DNA of 64,000 nucleotides from Streptomyces sp. NBC_00273 (GCF_036178145.1 NZ_CP108067.1:6771501-6835500), one strand, 5' to 3'; positions 32,405 to 40,745 are shown, counted from the stretch's first letter. Notes: generated by a model from the sequence alone, not told the origin. Numbers and translations: made by a program.

Positions 32405-32563
32405 GGCCACACCGTCGCACGCGCCACTGACATTGATACTCGTAGCGGGTTCCGGTGGTCGTGGCTCTGCCACTGACTGACGCCCTGCTGGGCTGTCTTC
32501 CCGCTGTACCGTCCGGCTGCCGGGCCCGTTCTTCATGGCTCCGGCCAGGTGGAACATGACCTG

Positions 32564-33874
32564 ATAGGAGCTTGGTCAGAAGCCCCCTCAATGTCCTGTC
32601 TGTCCCACCTGGCCGGTGTCACCTCCGGCTAGGAAGGCGCCTCCAGCATGACAGCAGCGGACACAGCGGGCACGAGCGGCCAGTGGGTGTTCGGCGGTGT
32701 GGACTCGCACGCCGACACCATCCACGTCGCGGTCATCACCGACAACGGCGGCCACCTCGCCGACGCAGAGTTCCCCACCACCACCGCCGGATACACGGCA
32801 GCCCTGGCCTTCCTCTGCGCCCACGGGGACGTGATCGCGATCGGCGTGGAAGGCACCGCGTCCTACGGAACCGGGTTCACCCGCGCCGCCGTCGCCGATG
32901 GCCTGAGCGTGCTCGAAGTCAACCGCCCCGACCGCGCCGAACGCCGCCGCAGCGGCAAGTCCGACCCCATCGACGCCTACGCCGCCGCCCGCGCCGCACT
33001 CTCCGGACGCGCCTCCAGCGCGCCCAAGGACGAGACCGTCACTGGCATACGCGCCCTCCACAACGCCGCCCGGTCCACGGTCAAAGCCCGCACCGCCGCC
33101 ATGAACCAGATCGGGCACATCCTCGTCAGCGCCCCCGAAACCATCCGCGCCCGCTATCGGGCCCTGCGGGGAAAGCCGCTCATGGATGCCCTGGCACGAC
33201 TGCGGCTCACGGCAACGACAGACGCCGTCCACACCGCCGTGCTGAGCGCTTTGAAGAGCCTCGCCCGACGCGTCCAGGCCCTGACCGCTGAACACGACGA
33301 GCTCACAGCAACACTCGACAGTGTGGTCACCGAACACAATCCGGGCCTGCGGGGCGCCTACGGCGTCGGCCCCGACACCGCGGCCCAGCTCCTGATCACC
33401 GCAGGCGGCAACTCCGACCGTCTCCGCACCGAAGCTTCCTTCGCGGCCCTGTGCGGGGTCGCCCCCGTTCCTGCCTCCAGCGGGAAGACCAACCGTCACC
33501 GCCTCTCCCGAGGCGGCGATCGCGCCGCCAACGCGGCCCTCTACCGGATAGCCCTCGTCCGCATGGCCAGCGACCAGCGCACCCGCGACTACGTGGCCCG
33601 CCAGACCGCGGCCGGCCGGACCAAGAAGGAGATCATCCGCCTCCTCAAACGGGCCATCGCCCGGGAAGTGTTCCGCTACCTCACCACGACGGTCGCCGTC
33701 CCCGAGGTCGCGGACCTGCGGCCCACACGCCAGGCCAAGAACATCACCCTCACCGCCGTCGCCCACCACTTCGGCGTCTGGCCATCGGTCATCTCATGCA
33801 TCGAACGCGGCACCCGCCGCGACGACAACCTCGCCAACGCCTACCGCGACTGGCTCACCACTGCTTGACAGCCA
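32564..33874 (+). mobile_element. IS110-family insertion sequence
   Basis: The direct repeat ATAGGAGCTT occurs at 32564-32573 and at 33875-33884, exactly enclosing 1301 bp of transposase gene and flanks. IS110 elements lack terminal inverted repeats and insert by a site-specific reaction guided by a bridge RNA encoded in a noncoding end, so a short direct repeat at the two junctions is expected. The exact cut within the repeat cannot be fixed by eye. The right repeat abuts the glnII terminator hairpin. The 74-bp left noncoding end (32574-32647) is where a bridge RNA could be encoded. Confidence 0.75.
32648..33868 (+). CDS. IS110-family DEDD transposase
   Basis: A 406-residue recombinase with a RuvC-like N-terminal domain: Asp in GGVDSHADTIHVAV (residues 17-30), Glu in GVEGTASYG and the Asp pair in GKSDPIDAYAAARA. 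The C-terminal transposase_20 region includes GVGPDTAAQLL and SGKTNRHRLSRGGDRAANAALY, where the catalytic serine resides. The last 40 residues form an extra helix-turn-helix-like tail (VAHHFGVWPSVISCIERG). The frame is intact from ATG to TGA, so the element may still be active. GGAAGG stands before the ATG. Confidence 0.92.
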   Translation: MTAADTAGTSGQWVFGGVDSHADTIHVAVITDNGGHLADAEFPTTTAGYTAALAFLCAHGDVIAIGVEGTASYGTGFTRAAVADGLSVLEVNRPDRAERRRSGKSDPIDAYAAARAALSGRASSAPKDETVTGIRALHNAARSTVKARTAAMNQIGHILVSAPETIRARYRALRGKPLMDALARLRLTATTDAVHTAVLSALKSLARRVQALTAEHDELTATLDSVVTEHNPGLRGAYGVGPDTAAQLLITAGGNSDRLRTEASFAALCGVAPVPASSGKTNRHRLSRGGDRAANAALYRIALVRMASDQRTRDYVARQTAAGRTKKEIIRLLKRAIAREVFRYLTTTVAVPEVADLRPTRQAKNITLTAVAHHFGVWPSVISCIERGTRRDDNLANAYRDWLTTA

Positions 33875-33884
33875 ATAGGAGCTT

Positions 33885-33922
33885 CAGCGCCCGCCGACCC
33901 CGTGGGGGCGCGGCGGGCGCTG
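33885..33922 (-). terminator. glnII terminator hairpin
   Basis: CAGCGCCCGCC (33885-33895) pairs with GGCGGGCGCTG (33912-33922); the loop can form a second CCCC/GGGG stem. It lies 67 bp after the glnII stop. Confidence 0.78.
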
Positions 33923-33989
33923 TCAGTGGTCATCGGCCGGGCGTGAGCCCGGTGGTGCTGGTGGTCTGGTGGTCTGGTGGTTCTGGTCG

Positions 33990-35018
33990 TCAGACCAGGC
34001 CGTCCTTCTCCAGGCCCGCGCAGCAGGTGTCCGTGATGAGACGGGTCACCACGTACGGGTCCACGTTCGCGTTCGGACGGCGGTCCTCGATGTACCCCTT
34101 GCCGTCCTTCTCCACCTGCCACGGGATGCGGACCGAAGCGCCGCGGTCCGAGACGCCGTAGCTGAACTCGTTCCAGGGGGCGGTCTCGTGCAGACCCGTC
34201 AGACGCTCGTCGATGCCGGCGCCGTAGTTCTTCACGTGGTCGAGCGGCTTGCTGCCCTCGCCCAGCGCCTCGCACGCGGAGATGATCGCGCGGTAGTCCT
34301 CGCGCATCGCCTTCGTGGAGAAGTTGGTGTGCGCGCCCGCGCCGTTCCAGTCGCCCTTGACCGGCTTCGGGTTCAGCGTCGCGGAGACGTTGAAGTCCTC
34401 GGCCGTGCGGTAGAGCAGCCAGCGCGCGATCCACAGCTGGTCCGAGACCTCCAGCGGACCGACGGGACCGACCTGGAACTCCCACTGGCCGGGCATGACC
34501 TCGGCGTTGATGCCGGAGATGCTCAGGCCCGCCGCGAGGCAGTGGTCCAGGTGCTTCTCGACGATCTCGCGGCCGAAGATCTCGTCCGAGCCGACACCGC
34601 AGTAGTAGCCGCCCTGCGCGGCCGGGAAGCCGCCCACCGGGAAGCCGAGCGGACGGATGCCGTCGAAGAAGGTGTACTCCTGCTCGATGCCGAAGATCGG
34701 CTCCTGGGCGGCGAACTTCTCGGCGACCGGACGCAGCAGCGCGCGGGTGTTCGACTCGTGCGGGGTCATGTCGATGTTCAGGACCTCGCACAGGACGAGG
34801 ACGTTGTCGCCGCCGCGGATCGGGTCCGGGCAGGAGAAGACCGGGTTGAGCACGCGGTCGGAGGCGTGACCCTCGGCCTGGTTCGTGCTCGATCCGTCGA
34901 AGCCCCAGATCGGCAGCGCGCCGCCGTCCCCGATGATCTTCGTCTTGGAGCGAAGCTTCGCCGTCGGCTCGGTGCCGTCGATCCAGATGTACTCAGCCTT
35001 GTAGCTCACGGGCCCCAT
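33990..35018 (-). CDS. glnII: Glutamine synthetase type II
   Basis: A 342-residue eukaryote-like glutamine synthetase that joins ammonia and glutamate using ATP. Diagnostic blocks are WGFDGSSTNQAEG near 38-50, FGIEQEYTFFD and the metal/ammonia-site region GINAEVMPGQWEFQVGP, and GAGAHTNFST. The length matches GSII (about 340-350) rather than GSI (about 470), and GSII is not adenylylated. ATG at 35018 is used; a GTG at 35009 three codons on would leave a start more like other GSII proteins (SYKAEYIWIDGT). A four-part GlnR box lies at 35090-35127. Confidence 0.96.
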   Translation of the reverse strand: MGPVSYKAEYIWIDGTEPTAKLRSKTKIIGDGGALPIWGFDGSSTNQAEGHASDRVLNPVFSCPDPIRGGDNVLVLCEVLNIDMTPHESNTRALLRPVAEKFAAQEPIFGIEQEYTFFDGIRPLGFPVGGFPAAQGGYYCGVGSDEIFGREIVEKHLDHCLAAGLSISGINAEVMPGQWEFQVGPVGPLEVSDQLWIARWLLYRTAEDFNVSATLNPKPVKGDWNGAGAHTNFSTKAMREDYRAIISACEALGEGSKPLDHVKNYGAGIDERLTGLHETAPWNEFSYGVSDRGASVRIPWQVEKDGKGYIEDRRPNANVDPYVVTRLITDTCCAGLEKDGLV

Positions 35019-35089
35019 CCTCAGACTCTGCGGGTGCTGCTGGTCGCTGCTTCATCGCTGCGGTGATGACCGCAGCGTGCCCGCCCGCG

Positions 35090-35127
35090 ATTTCTCTTCC
35101 GTTGCCCGTGTGTGAACCCCGTGTTAC
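35090..35127 (-). promoter_or_regulatory. GlnR binding site upstream of glnII
   Basis: Read on the minus strand from 35127: GTAAC, six bases, TTCAC, six bases, GCAAC, six bases, GAAAT. The 11-bp phasing is exactly that of the Streptomyces GlnR consensus gTnAC-N6-GaAAC repeated twice. The first and last boxes match well and the middle two partly. The same architecture, with better boxes, precedes glnA at 51043. Confidence 0.72.
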
Positions 35128-35204
35128 CGAGGTTTGCACCGCAGGCCGGGCGGGTTGTGCGGGTTGGTGGCGGCCCGCCCGTCCGGGTGGGGCAGACTGG
35201 CCGC

Positions 35205-36206
35205 GTGAGCATTTCGTCTGACTGGAACTCCGCCGAGGGCCCCGTCGAGAGCGCCGCCGACCGCGTCGCCGAAGGTGCCGCCGATACCGCCGGCACCGCC
35301 GATCGGGCCCCCGCAGGCCGCCGCCCCCGGGTGGGGCTGCTGGGCACCGGCCCCTGGGCGCACCGCACCCACGCCCCCGCCCTCGCCGCGCACGCCGGCT
35401 CCGACTTCGCCGGAGTGTGGGGCCGCCGGCCCGAGGCCGCGGCCGAGTTGGCGCACGAGTACGGCGTGAAGGTGTACGAAGACCCCGACGAGCTGTTCGC
35501 CGAGTGTGACGCCGTCGCCTTCGCCCTGCCGCCCGACGTACAGGCCGCCATGGCCGTCCGCGCCGCCGCCGCGGGATGCCACCTGCTCCTCGACAAGCCC
35601 GTCGCCACCACCGTGGAGGACGCCCGCGCCGTCGCCGAAGCGGTCGCGCGCCACCGGGTCGCCTCCGTCGTCTTCCTCACCCTGCGCTTCGCCGAGCCCA
35701 CCGCGGGCTGGGTCGAGGAACAGGCCGCACGCACCGGCTGGTTCACGGCCGCGGCCCACTGGCTCGGCGCCGTCTTCCCCTCCGACGGAACGCCCAGCGC
35801 CTACGCCGACTCGCCCTGGCGCAAGGCCAAGGGCGGGCTGTGGGACGTCGGCCCGCACGCCCTGTCCGTCCTGATCCCGGTCCTCGGAGAGGTCACCGAG
35901 ATCAGCGCCACCCGAGGCCCCTCCGACGTGGTCCAACTGGCACTCCGGCACACCTCCGGCGCAGCCAGCACCGCCGTGCTCAGCCTGGGCGCGCCGCGCG
36001 CGGCCGCCGGGGTCGGACTCGAACTGCGCGGCACCGAGGGCGTGCACGAACTGCCCGGCTGGAGCGACGTACCGGGCGCCTACGGGCGCGCCCTGGACGC
36101 GCTGCTCACCGCGGCCCGGACGGGGGTGCCGGATCCGCGCGGGGCGGAGTTCGGGGCCCGACTGACGGAGATCCTGGCCGAGGCGGAGGCGCAGCTCCCC
36201 ACCTGA
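35205..36206 (+). CDS. Gfo/Idh/MocA-family NAD(P)-dependent oxidoreductase
   Basis: A 333-residue oxidoreductase. GTG at 35205 precedes a flexible N-terminus of about 40 residues, then the Rossmann motif GLLGTGPWAHRTHAPAL, GVWGRRPE and the family signature with the catalytic-lysine context CHLLLDKPVA near 120-128. The C-terminal half (AHWLGAVFPS, GGLWDVGPHALSVLIPVLGEV) is the alpha/beta substrate domain. It probably oxidises a sugar or cyclitol. It is divergent from glnII and convergent with the membrane gene at 36215. Confidence 0.88.
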   Translation: MSISSDWNSAEGPVESAADRVAEGAADTAGTADRAPAGRRPRVGLLGTGPWAHRTHAPALAAHAGSDFAGVWGRRPEAAAELAHEYGVKVYEDPDELFAECDAVAFALPPDVQAAMAVRAAAAGCHLLLDKPVATTVEDARAVAEAVARHRVASVVFLTLRFAEPTAGWVEEQAARTGWFTAAAHWLGAVFPSDGTPSAYADSPWRKAKGGLWDVGPHALSVLIPVLGEVTEISATRGPSDVVQLALRHTSGAASTAVLSLGAPRAAAGVGLELRGTEGVHELPGWSDVPGAYGRALDALLTAARTGVPDPRGAEFGARLTEILAEAEAQLPT

Positions 36207-36214
36207 CCGCCGCG

Positions 36215-36766
36215 CTACTTGATCACCGCGTTCGCCACGATGATGGCCAGGCCGATCGTGGCGTCCGCCATGCCGATCGCCAGGGCGGAGCCGGGCCGAT
36301 AGCCCACGCGGAGTGCGACGAGCGCACCCCAGGTGAACAGCAGGGCGGTGTTCAGCCCCAGCCCGACGGCGCTCACCGCGTAGGCGTCCCAGTCGAAGAG
36401 CCCGGCGGCGAGCAGCAGCAGGACGGTGGGCAGTGCGGCCACGATCAGCGGCCACTCGTTCCACAGCGCCAGGCCCAGCATCCGCCACCGGTGCCCGGCG
36501 GAGTCCCCCCGGTGGGAGGCCATGTGGTGCGAGTAGCCGTGCGCGAGCCCGGCGGTCGCGGCCGTCACGAGCACCCAGCTGGCGTCGTAGTACGGGGTGA
36601 ACTCCTCCCCCTTTTGGTGCAGCGCGGCCAGCAGCGCACTGGCCAGCACGGTCCCGTACACCCCGCCGAACATCCAGTCGGCCCCCCGCCGCCCGGGTCG
36701 TGAGCCCGCCCCGGAGGGGAGGGCCGGCTGGTCCGCCCGGCCGTGTGGCTGCTGCTCCTCGTTCAC
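36215..36766 (-). CDS. Conserved membrane protein
   Basis: A 183-residue protein with about five hydrophobic segments (MFGGVYGTVLASALLAAL, WVLVTAATAGLAHGYSHH, WPLIVAALPTVLLLLAAGLF, GLNTALLFTWGALVALRVG, SALAIGMADATIGLAIIV). The N-terminal 30 residues are polar. I recognise no catalytic motif; the HGYSHHMASHRG loop is rich in histidine. GTG at 36766 follows AAAGGGA at good spacing and is preferred to an upstream GTG at 36796. Confidence 0.78.
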   Translation of the reverse strand: MNEEQQPHGRADQPALPSGAGSRPGRRGADWMFGGVYGTVLASALLAALHQKGEEFTPYYDASWVLVTAATAGLAHGYSHHMASHRGDSAGHRWRMLGLALWNEWPLIVAALPTVLLLLAAGLFDWDAYAVSAVGLGLNTALLFTWGALVALRVGYRPGSALAIGMADATIGLAIIVANAVIK

Positions 36767-36942
36767 AACGGGTCCCTTTGGTCTGATGCGTCCCACTTTG
36801 CTGCCCTGGCCACCCTAGGGGGCGCGAGGTGGGGGCGAGGTGAAGAGGCACCGGAGCCGGGAGGCGCGGCGGTGGCTTCGGGGAGGGTCGGGCGGGCGGG
36901 TATAGCCGGGACCCGGGGCGGGGGCTTCGGTGGGTGGGAGTC

Positions 36943-37008
36943 GGGCGGGCGGCATCAGGGATGGGACTGACGGGAAACCCCCATACCCATCCCTGATGCC
37001 GCCCGCCC
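36943..37008 (-). terminator. Long perfect hairpin downstream of the MocR gene
   Basis: A 23-bp arm at 36943-36965 pairs perfectly with 36986-37008, loop 20 nt. It starts 15 bp after the MocR-type stop and separates it from the membrane protein gene in the same direction. Confidence 0.82.
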
Positions 37009-37023
37009 GGCTCCCGATCCTCC

Positions 37024-38418
37024 TTATTCCGGCCCGCCCGCCACCCCCGCCAGGGATTCGAGGGCCCGGGTGAACGCCGAGTCCGGGGGTGCCGCGTAGC
37101 CGACCACCAGGCCCTCGCGGGGCGGGGTCGGGTCGGCCGGGTGTTGGTAGGACGACAGGCCGTCCAGGGCCAGGCCCGCGGCGCGGGCCGCCGCGAGGGC
37201 GGCGGATTCCCGGCCCCGGGGGAGTTCCAGTACGGCGTGCAGGCCGGCCGAGATGCCCGTCACCCGGACCTCCGGGGCGCGTGCCGCCAGTACGGTGACC
37301 AGTTGGTCGCGGCGGCCCCGGTAGCGCAGCCGCATCCGGCGCACGTGGCGGTCGTACGCCCCGCACTCGATGAAGTCGGCCAGTGCCAGCTGGTCCAGCG
37401 TGCTCGCCCAGGACTCCCGCAGCCCCTTCGCGGCCAGCACCTGGTCGCGCAGCATGTCGGGGAGGACCAGCCAGCCCAGGCGCAGCGCGGGGGAGAGGCT
37501 CTTGCTCAGCGAGCCCGCGTACACCACGTGTTCGGGGGCCAGTCCCTGGAGCGCGCCGACCGGTTTGCGGTCGTAGCGGAACTCCCCGTCGTAGTCGTCC
37601 TCCACGATCACGCCATCGGTGCCGCGGGCCCATTCCACGGCGGCGGCCCGCCGCGCGGGCAGCAGGCGGCCGCCCGTCGGGAACTGGTGCGCCGGTGTGA
37701 GCAGCAACGTACGTGCTCGGGAGGGGAGTTCCGTCGTGCGGGCGCCGTCCTCGTCGACCGTGACGGGGTGCGGGTGGACCCCGGCGGCCTGGAGGATGCC
37801 GTGGTGGAAGGGGAGCCCGTACGCCTCGACGGCCCAGTCGCGGGGCCGGACGGACGTCAGGAGCCGCAGTCCGTTGGCGAAGCCGGAGCAGATCACGATG
37901 TTCTCGGGGCCGCAGCGCACGCCCCGCGCCCGGGACAGGTAGCCGGAAAGGGCCCGCCGCAGTTCGGGGCGGCCCTGCGGATTGCCGGGCCCGAAGGCCT
38001 CGGTGGGCGCCTCGGCCAGGGCCCGGCGGGCGCTGGCGGCCCAGGCGCCGCGCGGGAAGGAGGCGGGGTCGGGCTTGCCCTGGAGCAGGTCGTGGCGGGG
38101 GCGGTCGGGTGCGGGCCCGGCCGTCGTGGCCGGTGCGTCGGTGGTCGCGACCCCCTCGGCGACCAGGGTGCCGGAGCCCTGCCGGGCCGTGAACCAGCCC
38201 TCGGCGACCAGCTCGGCGTACGCATCGGCGACGGCGTTGCGGGCCAGCCCGAGGTCGGCGGCCAGGGTCCGGTACGGCGGCAGCCGGGTCCCGCCGGCCA
38301 GTCGGCCGCTGCGCACCGCGCTGCGCAGGGCCTGGGCGAGGGCGGTCCGCCGGGCGCCCCCGGCGGGAAGCTCCAGGTGCAGGTCGGCGCCGCCGGGTCC
38401 CTGGTCGGGGGCGGTCAC
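37024..38418 (-). CDS. MocR/PdxR-type regulator (GntR helix-turn-helix plus aminotransferase domain)
   Basis: A 464-residue fusion. Residues 20-80 form a GntR winged helix (LAQALRSAVRSGRLAGGTRLPPYRTLAADLGLARNAVADAY). From about 110 onward it is a fold-type I aminotransferase with VIVEDDYDGEFRY and the PLP lysine in YAGSLSKSLSPALRLGW. Proteins of this design sense PLP and commonly control vitamin B6 or amino-acid genes. GTG at 38418 overlaps the MarR gene stop (GTGA). No pdx gene is adjacent, so the target is open. Confidence 0.93.
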   Translation of the reverse strand: MTAPDQGPGGADLHLELPAGGARRTALAQALRSAVRSGRLAGGTRLPPYRTLAADLGLARNAVADAYAELVAEGWFTARQGSGTLVAEGVATTDAPATTAGPAPDRPRHDLLQGKPDPASFPRGAWAASARRALAEAPTEAFGPGNPQGRPELRRALSGYLSRARGVRCGPENIVICSGFANGLRLLTSVRPRDWAVEAYGLPFHHGILQAAGVHPHPVTVDEDGARTTELPSRARTLLLTPAHQFPTGGRLLPARRAAAVEWARGTDGVIVEDDYDGEFRYDRKPVGALQGLAPEHVVYAGSLSKSLSPALRLGWLVLPDMLRDQVLAAKGLRESWASTLDQLALADFIECGAYDRHVRRMRLRYRGRRDQLVTVLAARAPEVRVTGISAGLHAVLELPRGRESAALAAARAAGLALDGLSSYQHPADPTPPREGLVVGYAAPPDSAFTRALESLAGVAGGPE

Positions 38419-38906
38419 GGGCGCGGCTCCGGGGCGAACACGGCGTGGGTGGCGGTCAGGAAGCGGCGCACGGTCTCCCGTTCGGCGGGGTCGAAGGAGT
38501 CGAGCACCTGGAGCACCCCGTCGATCAGGGGCCCGAAGAACTCCCGGCCCAGACGGATCGCCGCCGGCTCCACGCGCAGCAGGATCCGGCGCCGGTCGTG
38601 GTCGTCGCGGACGCGTGCCACGTGGCCGAGCCGTTCGAGGCGGTCGATCACGGCGGTGGTGCCGGCGGAGTTGAGGCCGAGCCGGGCGCCGAGCAGGCCC
38701 GCGGTGGCCGGTTCGGCCGCGCGCGCCGCGTCGAGCAGGCAGATCAGGGCGCGTACGTCGGTGGGGTGCATGCCGTTGCGGGCGGCGAAGTCGGCCTGGC
38801 GCAGGCCGAACTCGACGGTCACCGCGCGGAGGAGGTGCACCAGCCGAAGGTTGTCGGGTTCCTCGATTTCGGGTTCCCGGTGGTCCGGGTCCCTGCTGTC
38901 GTCCAT
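38415..38906 (-). CDS. MarR-family transcriptional regulator
   Basis: A 163-residue winged-helix regulator: LVHLLRAVTVEFGLRQADFAARNGMHPTDVRALICLLDA then LLGARLGLNSAGTTAVIDRLERLGHVARVRDDHDRRRILLRVEP, which is the recognition helix and wing. ATG at 38906 follows AGGGGG. It is coupled to the MocR-type gene behind it. A palindrome at 38922-38942, just upstream, is a likely autoregulatory site that also faces the alpha/beta hydrolase gene. Confidence 0.9.
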   Translation of the reverse strand: MDDSRDPDHREPEIEEPDNLRLVHLLRAVTVEFGLRQADFAARNGMHPTDVRALICLLDAARAAEPATAGLLGARLGLNSAGTTAVIDRLERLGHVARVRDDHDRRRILLRVEPAAIRLGREFFGPLIDGVLQVLDSFDPAERETVRRFLTATHAVFAPEPRP

Positions 38907-38921
38907 GTCGCCCCCTGGCAA

Positions 38922-38942
38922 AATCTCTCGTTGAGCGAGATT
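38922..38942. promoter_or_regulatory. Candidate MarR operator
   Basis: AATCTC (38922-38927) and GAGATT (38937-38942) form an inverted repeat around TCGTTGAGC, in the short divergent gap between the MarR gene and the hydrolase gene. MarR proteins typically bind 16-20-bp palindromes at their own promoter. Confidence 0.55.
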
Positions 38943-38952
38943 ATCGCCCAGC

Positions 38953-39024
38953 GAGGCATTGGGTGAGGCATTGGACGAGCCATTGGCTGAGGCATCGGAC
39001 ATGGCATCGGACATGGCATTGGAG
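38953..39024 (+). repeat. Six 12-bp tandem repeats upstream of alpha/beta hydrolase
   Basis: Consecutive 12-mers GAGGCATTGGGT, GAGGCATTGGAC, GAGCCATTGGCT, GAGGCATCGGAC, ATGGCATCGGAC and ATGGCATTGGAG. GGCATYGG is the constant core. The DNA is less GC-rich than its surroundings. If translated in the hydrolase frame it gives a repetitive EALD/EASD/MASD segment; the better ribosome site lies after the array, so it may instead be a control region. Confidence 0.8.
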
Positions 39025-39030
39025 CGGCAC

Positions 39031-39879
39031 ATGCACCGGACGTCTTCCTTCCGCGCCGCCTACGACGCGGTGCTCGGCCGGTGGCCCGGCCCCGTCGAGG
39101 CCGTCGACCTGGCCACCCCGTACGGGGTCACCCGCGTCAACCGCTGCGGTCCGGCCGACGCGCCGCCGCTGGTGCTGCTGCCCGGCGGCGGGGCCACTTC
39201 CACCGTGTGGGGCGCCTGCGTCGCGGCCGGGGCGGCCCGCGCCCACCGGGTGCACGCCGTTGACCTGGTGGGGGACCCGGGGCTCAGCGTTCCGGCGCCC
39301 GACCGGGCGATCCGGTCCCCCGGGGACCTGGTCGGCTGGCTCGACGCCGTCCTCGACGGGCTGGGCCCGCAGCACGGGCCGGTGACCCTCGCCGGGCACT
39401 CGTACGGGGCCTGGATCGCCGCCCACTACGCCGCCCGGCGCCCGGACCGGCTCGGCCGCCTGGTGCTGCTCGACCCGACCCAGGTCTTCGCGGGGCTGCG
39501 CCCGGGCTACGTACTGCGCGCGCTGCCCATGCTGGTGCGGCCCACCCCGGAGCGGGTCCGCTCCTTCCTCGCCTGGGAGTCCCGCGAGGCCGCGCTGGAT
39601 CCGGCCTGGCTGCGGCTGCAGGAGGAGGGCGCCGGCTTCCCCGCCGTGCGGCCGGTCACCGGGCCGCGCCCGGACCTGGCCGGGCTCGCTCGGTCCGCGG
39701 GCGCGGGCCCCCGGGTCGACGTCCTCTTCGCCGGGCTCGCCCGCTGCCACGACTCCGGCCGCGCGGCCCGGGCGGCGCGCGCGGCGTTGCCGGGCGCGCG
39801 CGTCGACGTACTGCCCGGGGTCCCGCACCACGCGCTGCCGCTGACGGCCGCCGCGGAGGTCACCCGGCGCCTCCTCTAG
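39031..39879 (+). CDS. Alpha/beta-fold hydrolase
   Basis: A 282-residue hydrolase. The oxyanion strand LVLLPGGGATSTVWG, nucleophile Ser in LAGHSYGAWIAAHYA near 118 and a C-terminal His in GVPHHALPL define the fold; the substrate is unknown. ATG at 39031 is chosen because GGAG stands six bases before it; upstream ATGs at 39001 and 39013 and a TTG at 38959 lie in the 12-bp repeat array. The TAG stop overlaps that of the convergent ArsC-like gene. It is divergent from the MarR gene. Confidence 0.87.
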   Translation: MHRTSSFRAAYDAVLGRWPGPVEAVDLATPYGVTRVNRCGPADAPPLVLLPGGGATSTVWGACVAAGAARAHRVHAVDLVGDPGLSVPAPDRAIRSPGDLVGWLDAVLDGLGPQHGPVTLAGHSYGAWIAAHYAARRPDRLGRLVLLDPTQVFAGLRPGYVLRALPMLVRPTPERVRSFLAWESREAALDPAWLRLQEEGAGFPAVRPVTGPRPDLAGLARSAGAGPRVDVLFAGLARCHDSGRAARAARAALPGARVDVLPGVPHHALPLTAAAEVTRRLL

Positions 39880-40247
39880 CCCTTGCGGGACAGGGCCTCG
39901 CGGACGGCCTCCTCGGAGCGGCCGACCACGGCCGTGCCGTCCTCGGCGGTGATGATCGGGCGCTGGATGAGCTTCGGGTGAGCGGCCAGGTGGGCGATCC
40001 AGAGTCCGCGCGCCGCATCGGTCTCCTCGCGCGGCAGGTCCCGCACGCCGGTCTCCTTGGCCAGCGGGTCCGAGGTGCGCGTGATGTCCCACGGCTCCAG
40101 ACCGAGACGACCGAGCACCTCGCGGATCTCGTCCTCGGAGGGCACGTCCTCCAGGTAGCGGCGCACCGTGTAATCGGCGCCCTCCGCGTCCAGCAGGGTC
40201 AGGGCGCTGCGGCACTTGGAACAGGCGGGATTGATCCAGATCTCCAT
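39876..40247 (-). CDS. ArsC/Spx-family reductase
   Basis: A 123-residue thioredoxin-fold protein. INPACSKCRSAL at 5-16 carries a CxxC where ArsC-like enzymes have their catalytic cysteine, and LIQRPIITAEDGTAVVGR near 92-110 is the family arginine/cis-proline region. It could be an arsenate reductase or a related YffB-like protein. No arsenic efflux gene is nearby, so arsenate reduction is not certain. Confidence 0.85.
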   Translation of the reverse strand: MEIWINPACSKCRSALTLLDAEGADYTVRRYLEDVPSEDEIREVLGRLGLEPWDITRTSDPLAKETGVRDLPREETDAARGLWIAHLAAHPKLIQRPIITAEDGTAVVGRSEEAVREALSRKG

Positions 40248-40354
40248 GGCGTCAACCCTACCCAGGGTCGGTCTGGCCAGGGCCTTTTGTCAGTGGTCCC
40301 CGGTAAAATCGAGGAAGAACGACAGGAAGCCAACTACCGTTTGGGAGGCTGTAG

Positions 40355-40606
40355 ATGGCCACTGCCACCACCGTCCAGCACGTCAAGAAGAAGCCGCTGC
40401 CGGCGGGGCTGCCCCGCGAGTGGTACGAGAGCCACAACCGCCGTCTGAAGGCGATGCGGTTGGCGATATCCCTGCTCGACTCGGGGACGTACGACGCCCG
40501 CCGTGCCACCAACCGGAAGATCCGGACGATGGCCGTTCGGACGGGGATCCACCGGCCGTCGAACGTCACCTGCAAGATGGTGCGCGCGTTCATCATGGAG
40601 TCGTAG
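40355..40606 (+). CDS. Small conserved basic protein
   Basis: An 83-residue basic protein (MATATTVQHVKKKPLPAGLP, then YESHNRRLKAMRLAISLLDSG and RRATNRKIRTMAVRTGIHRP). GGGAGG stands 8 bp before the ATG. The Arg/Lys-rich helical composition suggests nucleic-acid binding, but no known domain is recognised. A mixed 9/7-bp repeat begins immediately after its stop. Confidence 0.75.
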   Translation: MATATTVQHVKKKPLPAGLPREWYESHNRRLKAMRLAISLLDSGTYDARRATNRKIRTMAVRTGIHRPSNVTCKMVRAFIMES

Positions 40607-40695
40607 GCGTCAGGGGCGTCAGGGGCGTCAGGGGCGTCAGGGGCGTCAGGGGCGTCAGGCGTGAGGCGTCAGGGGCGTCAGGCGTCAGGCGTCAC
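40607..40695 (+). repeat. GCGTCAGGG / GCGTCAG tandem repeat
   Basis: Eleven units start right after a stop codon: five 9-mers GCGTCAGGG, then 7-mers GCGTCAG and GCGTGAG, one 9-mer, and three 7-mers (last GCGTCAC). The units switch between 9 and 7 bases by loss of GG. It ends 17 bp before a hairpin at 40712. Confidence 0.88.
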
Positions 40696-40711
40696 GCACT
40701 GCATGACAGGG

Positions 40712-40745
40712 GGTCCCGGCCGGCCGAGCGCGGCCGGTCGGGACC
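40712..40745. terminator. Hairpin between small basic gene and phosphatase gene
   Basis: GGTCCCGGCCGGCC (40712-40725) pairs with GGCCGGTCGGGACC (40732-40745) at 13 of 14 positions. The genes on both sides converge on it. Confidence 0.72.

Noticed and set aside
38953-39024. Origin-like iterons or CRISPR at the 12-bp repeats
   Set aside because: No replication gene nearby and no unique spacers; region is between two ordinary genes.
40607-40695. CRISPR array
   Set aside because: Units are contiguous 7-9 bp without spacers, and no cas gene is near.
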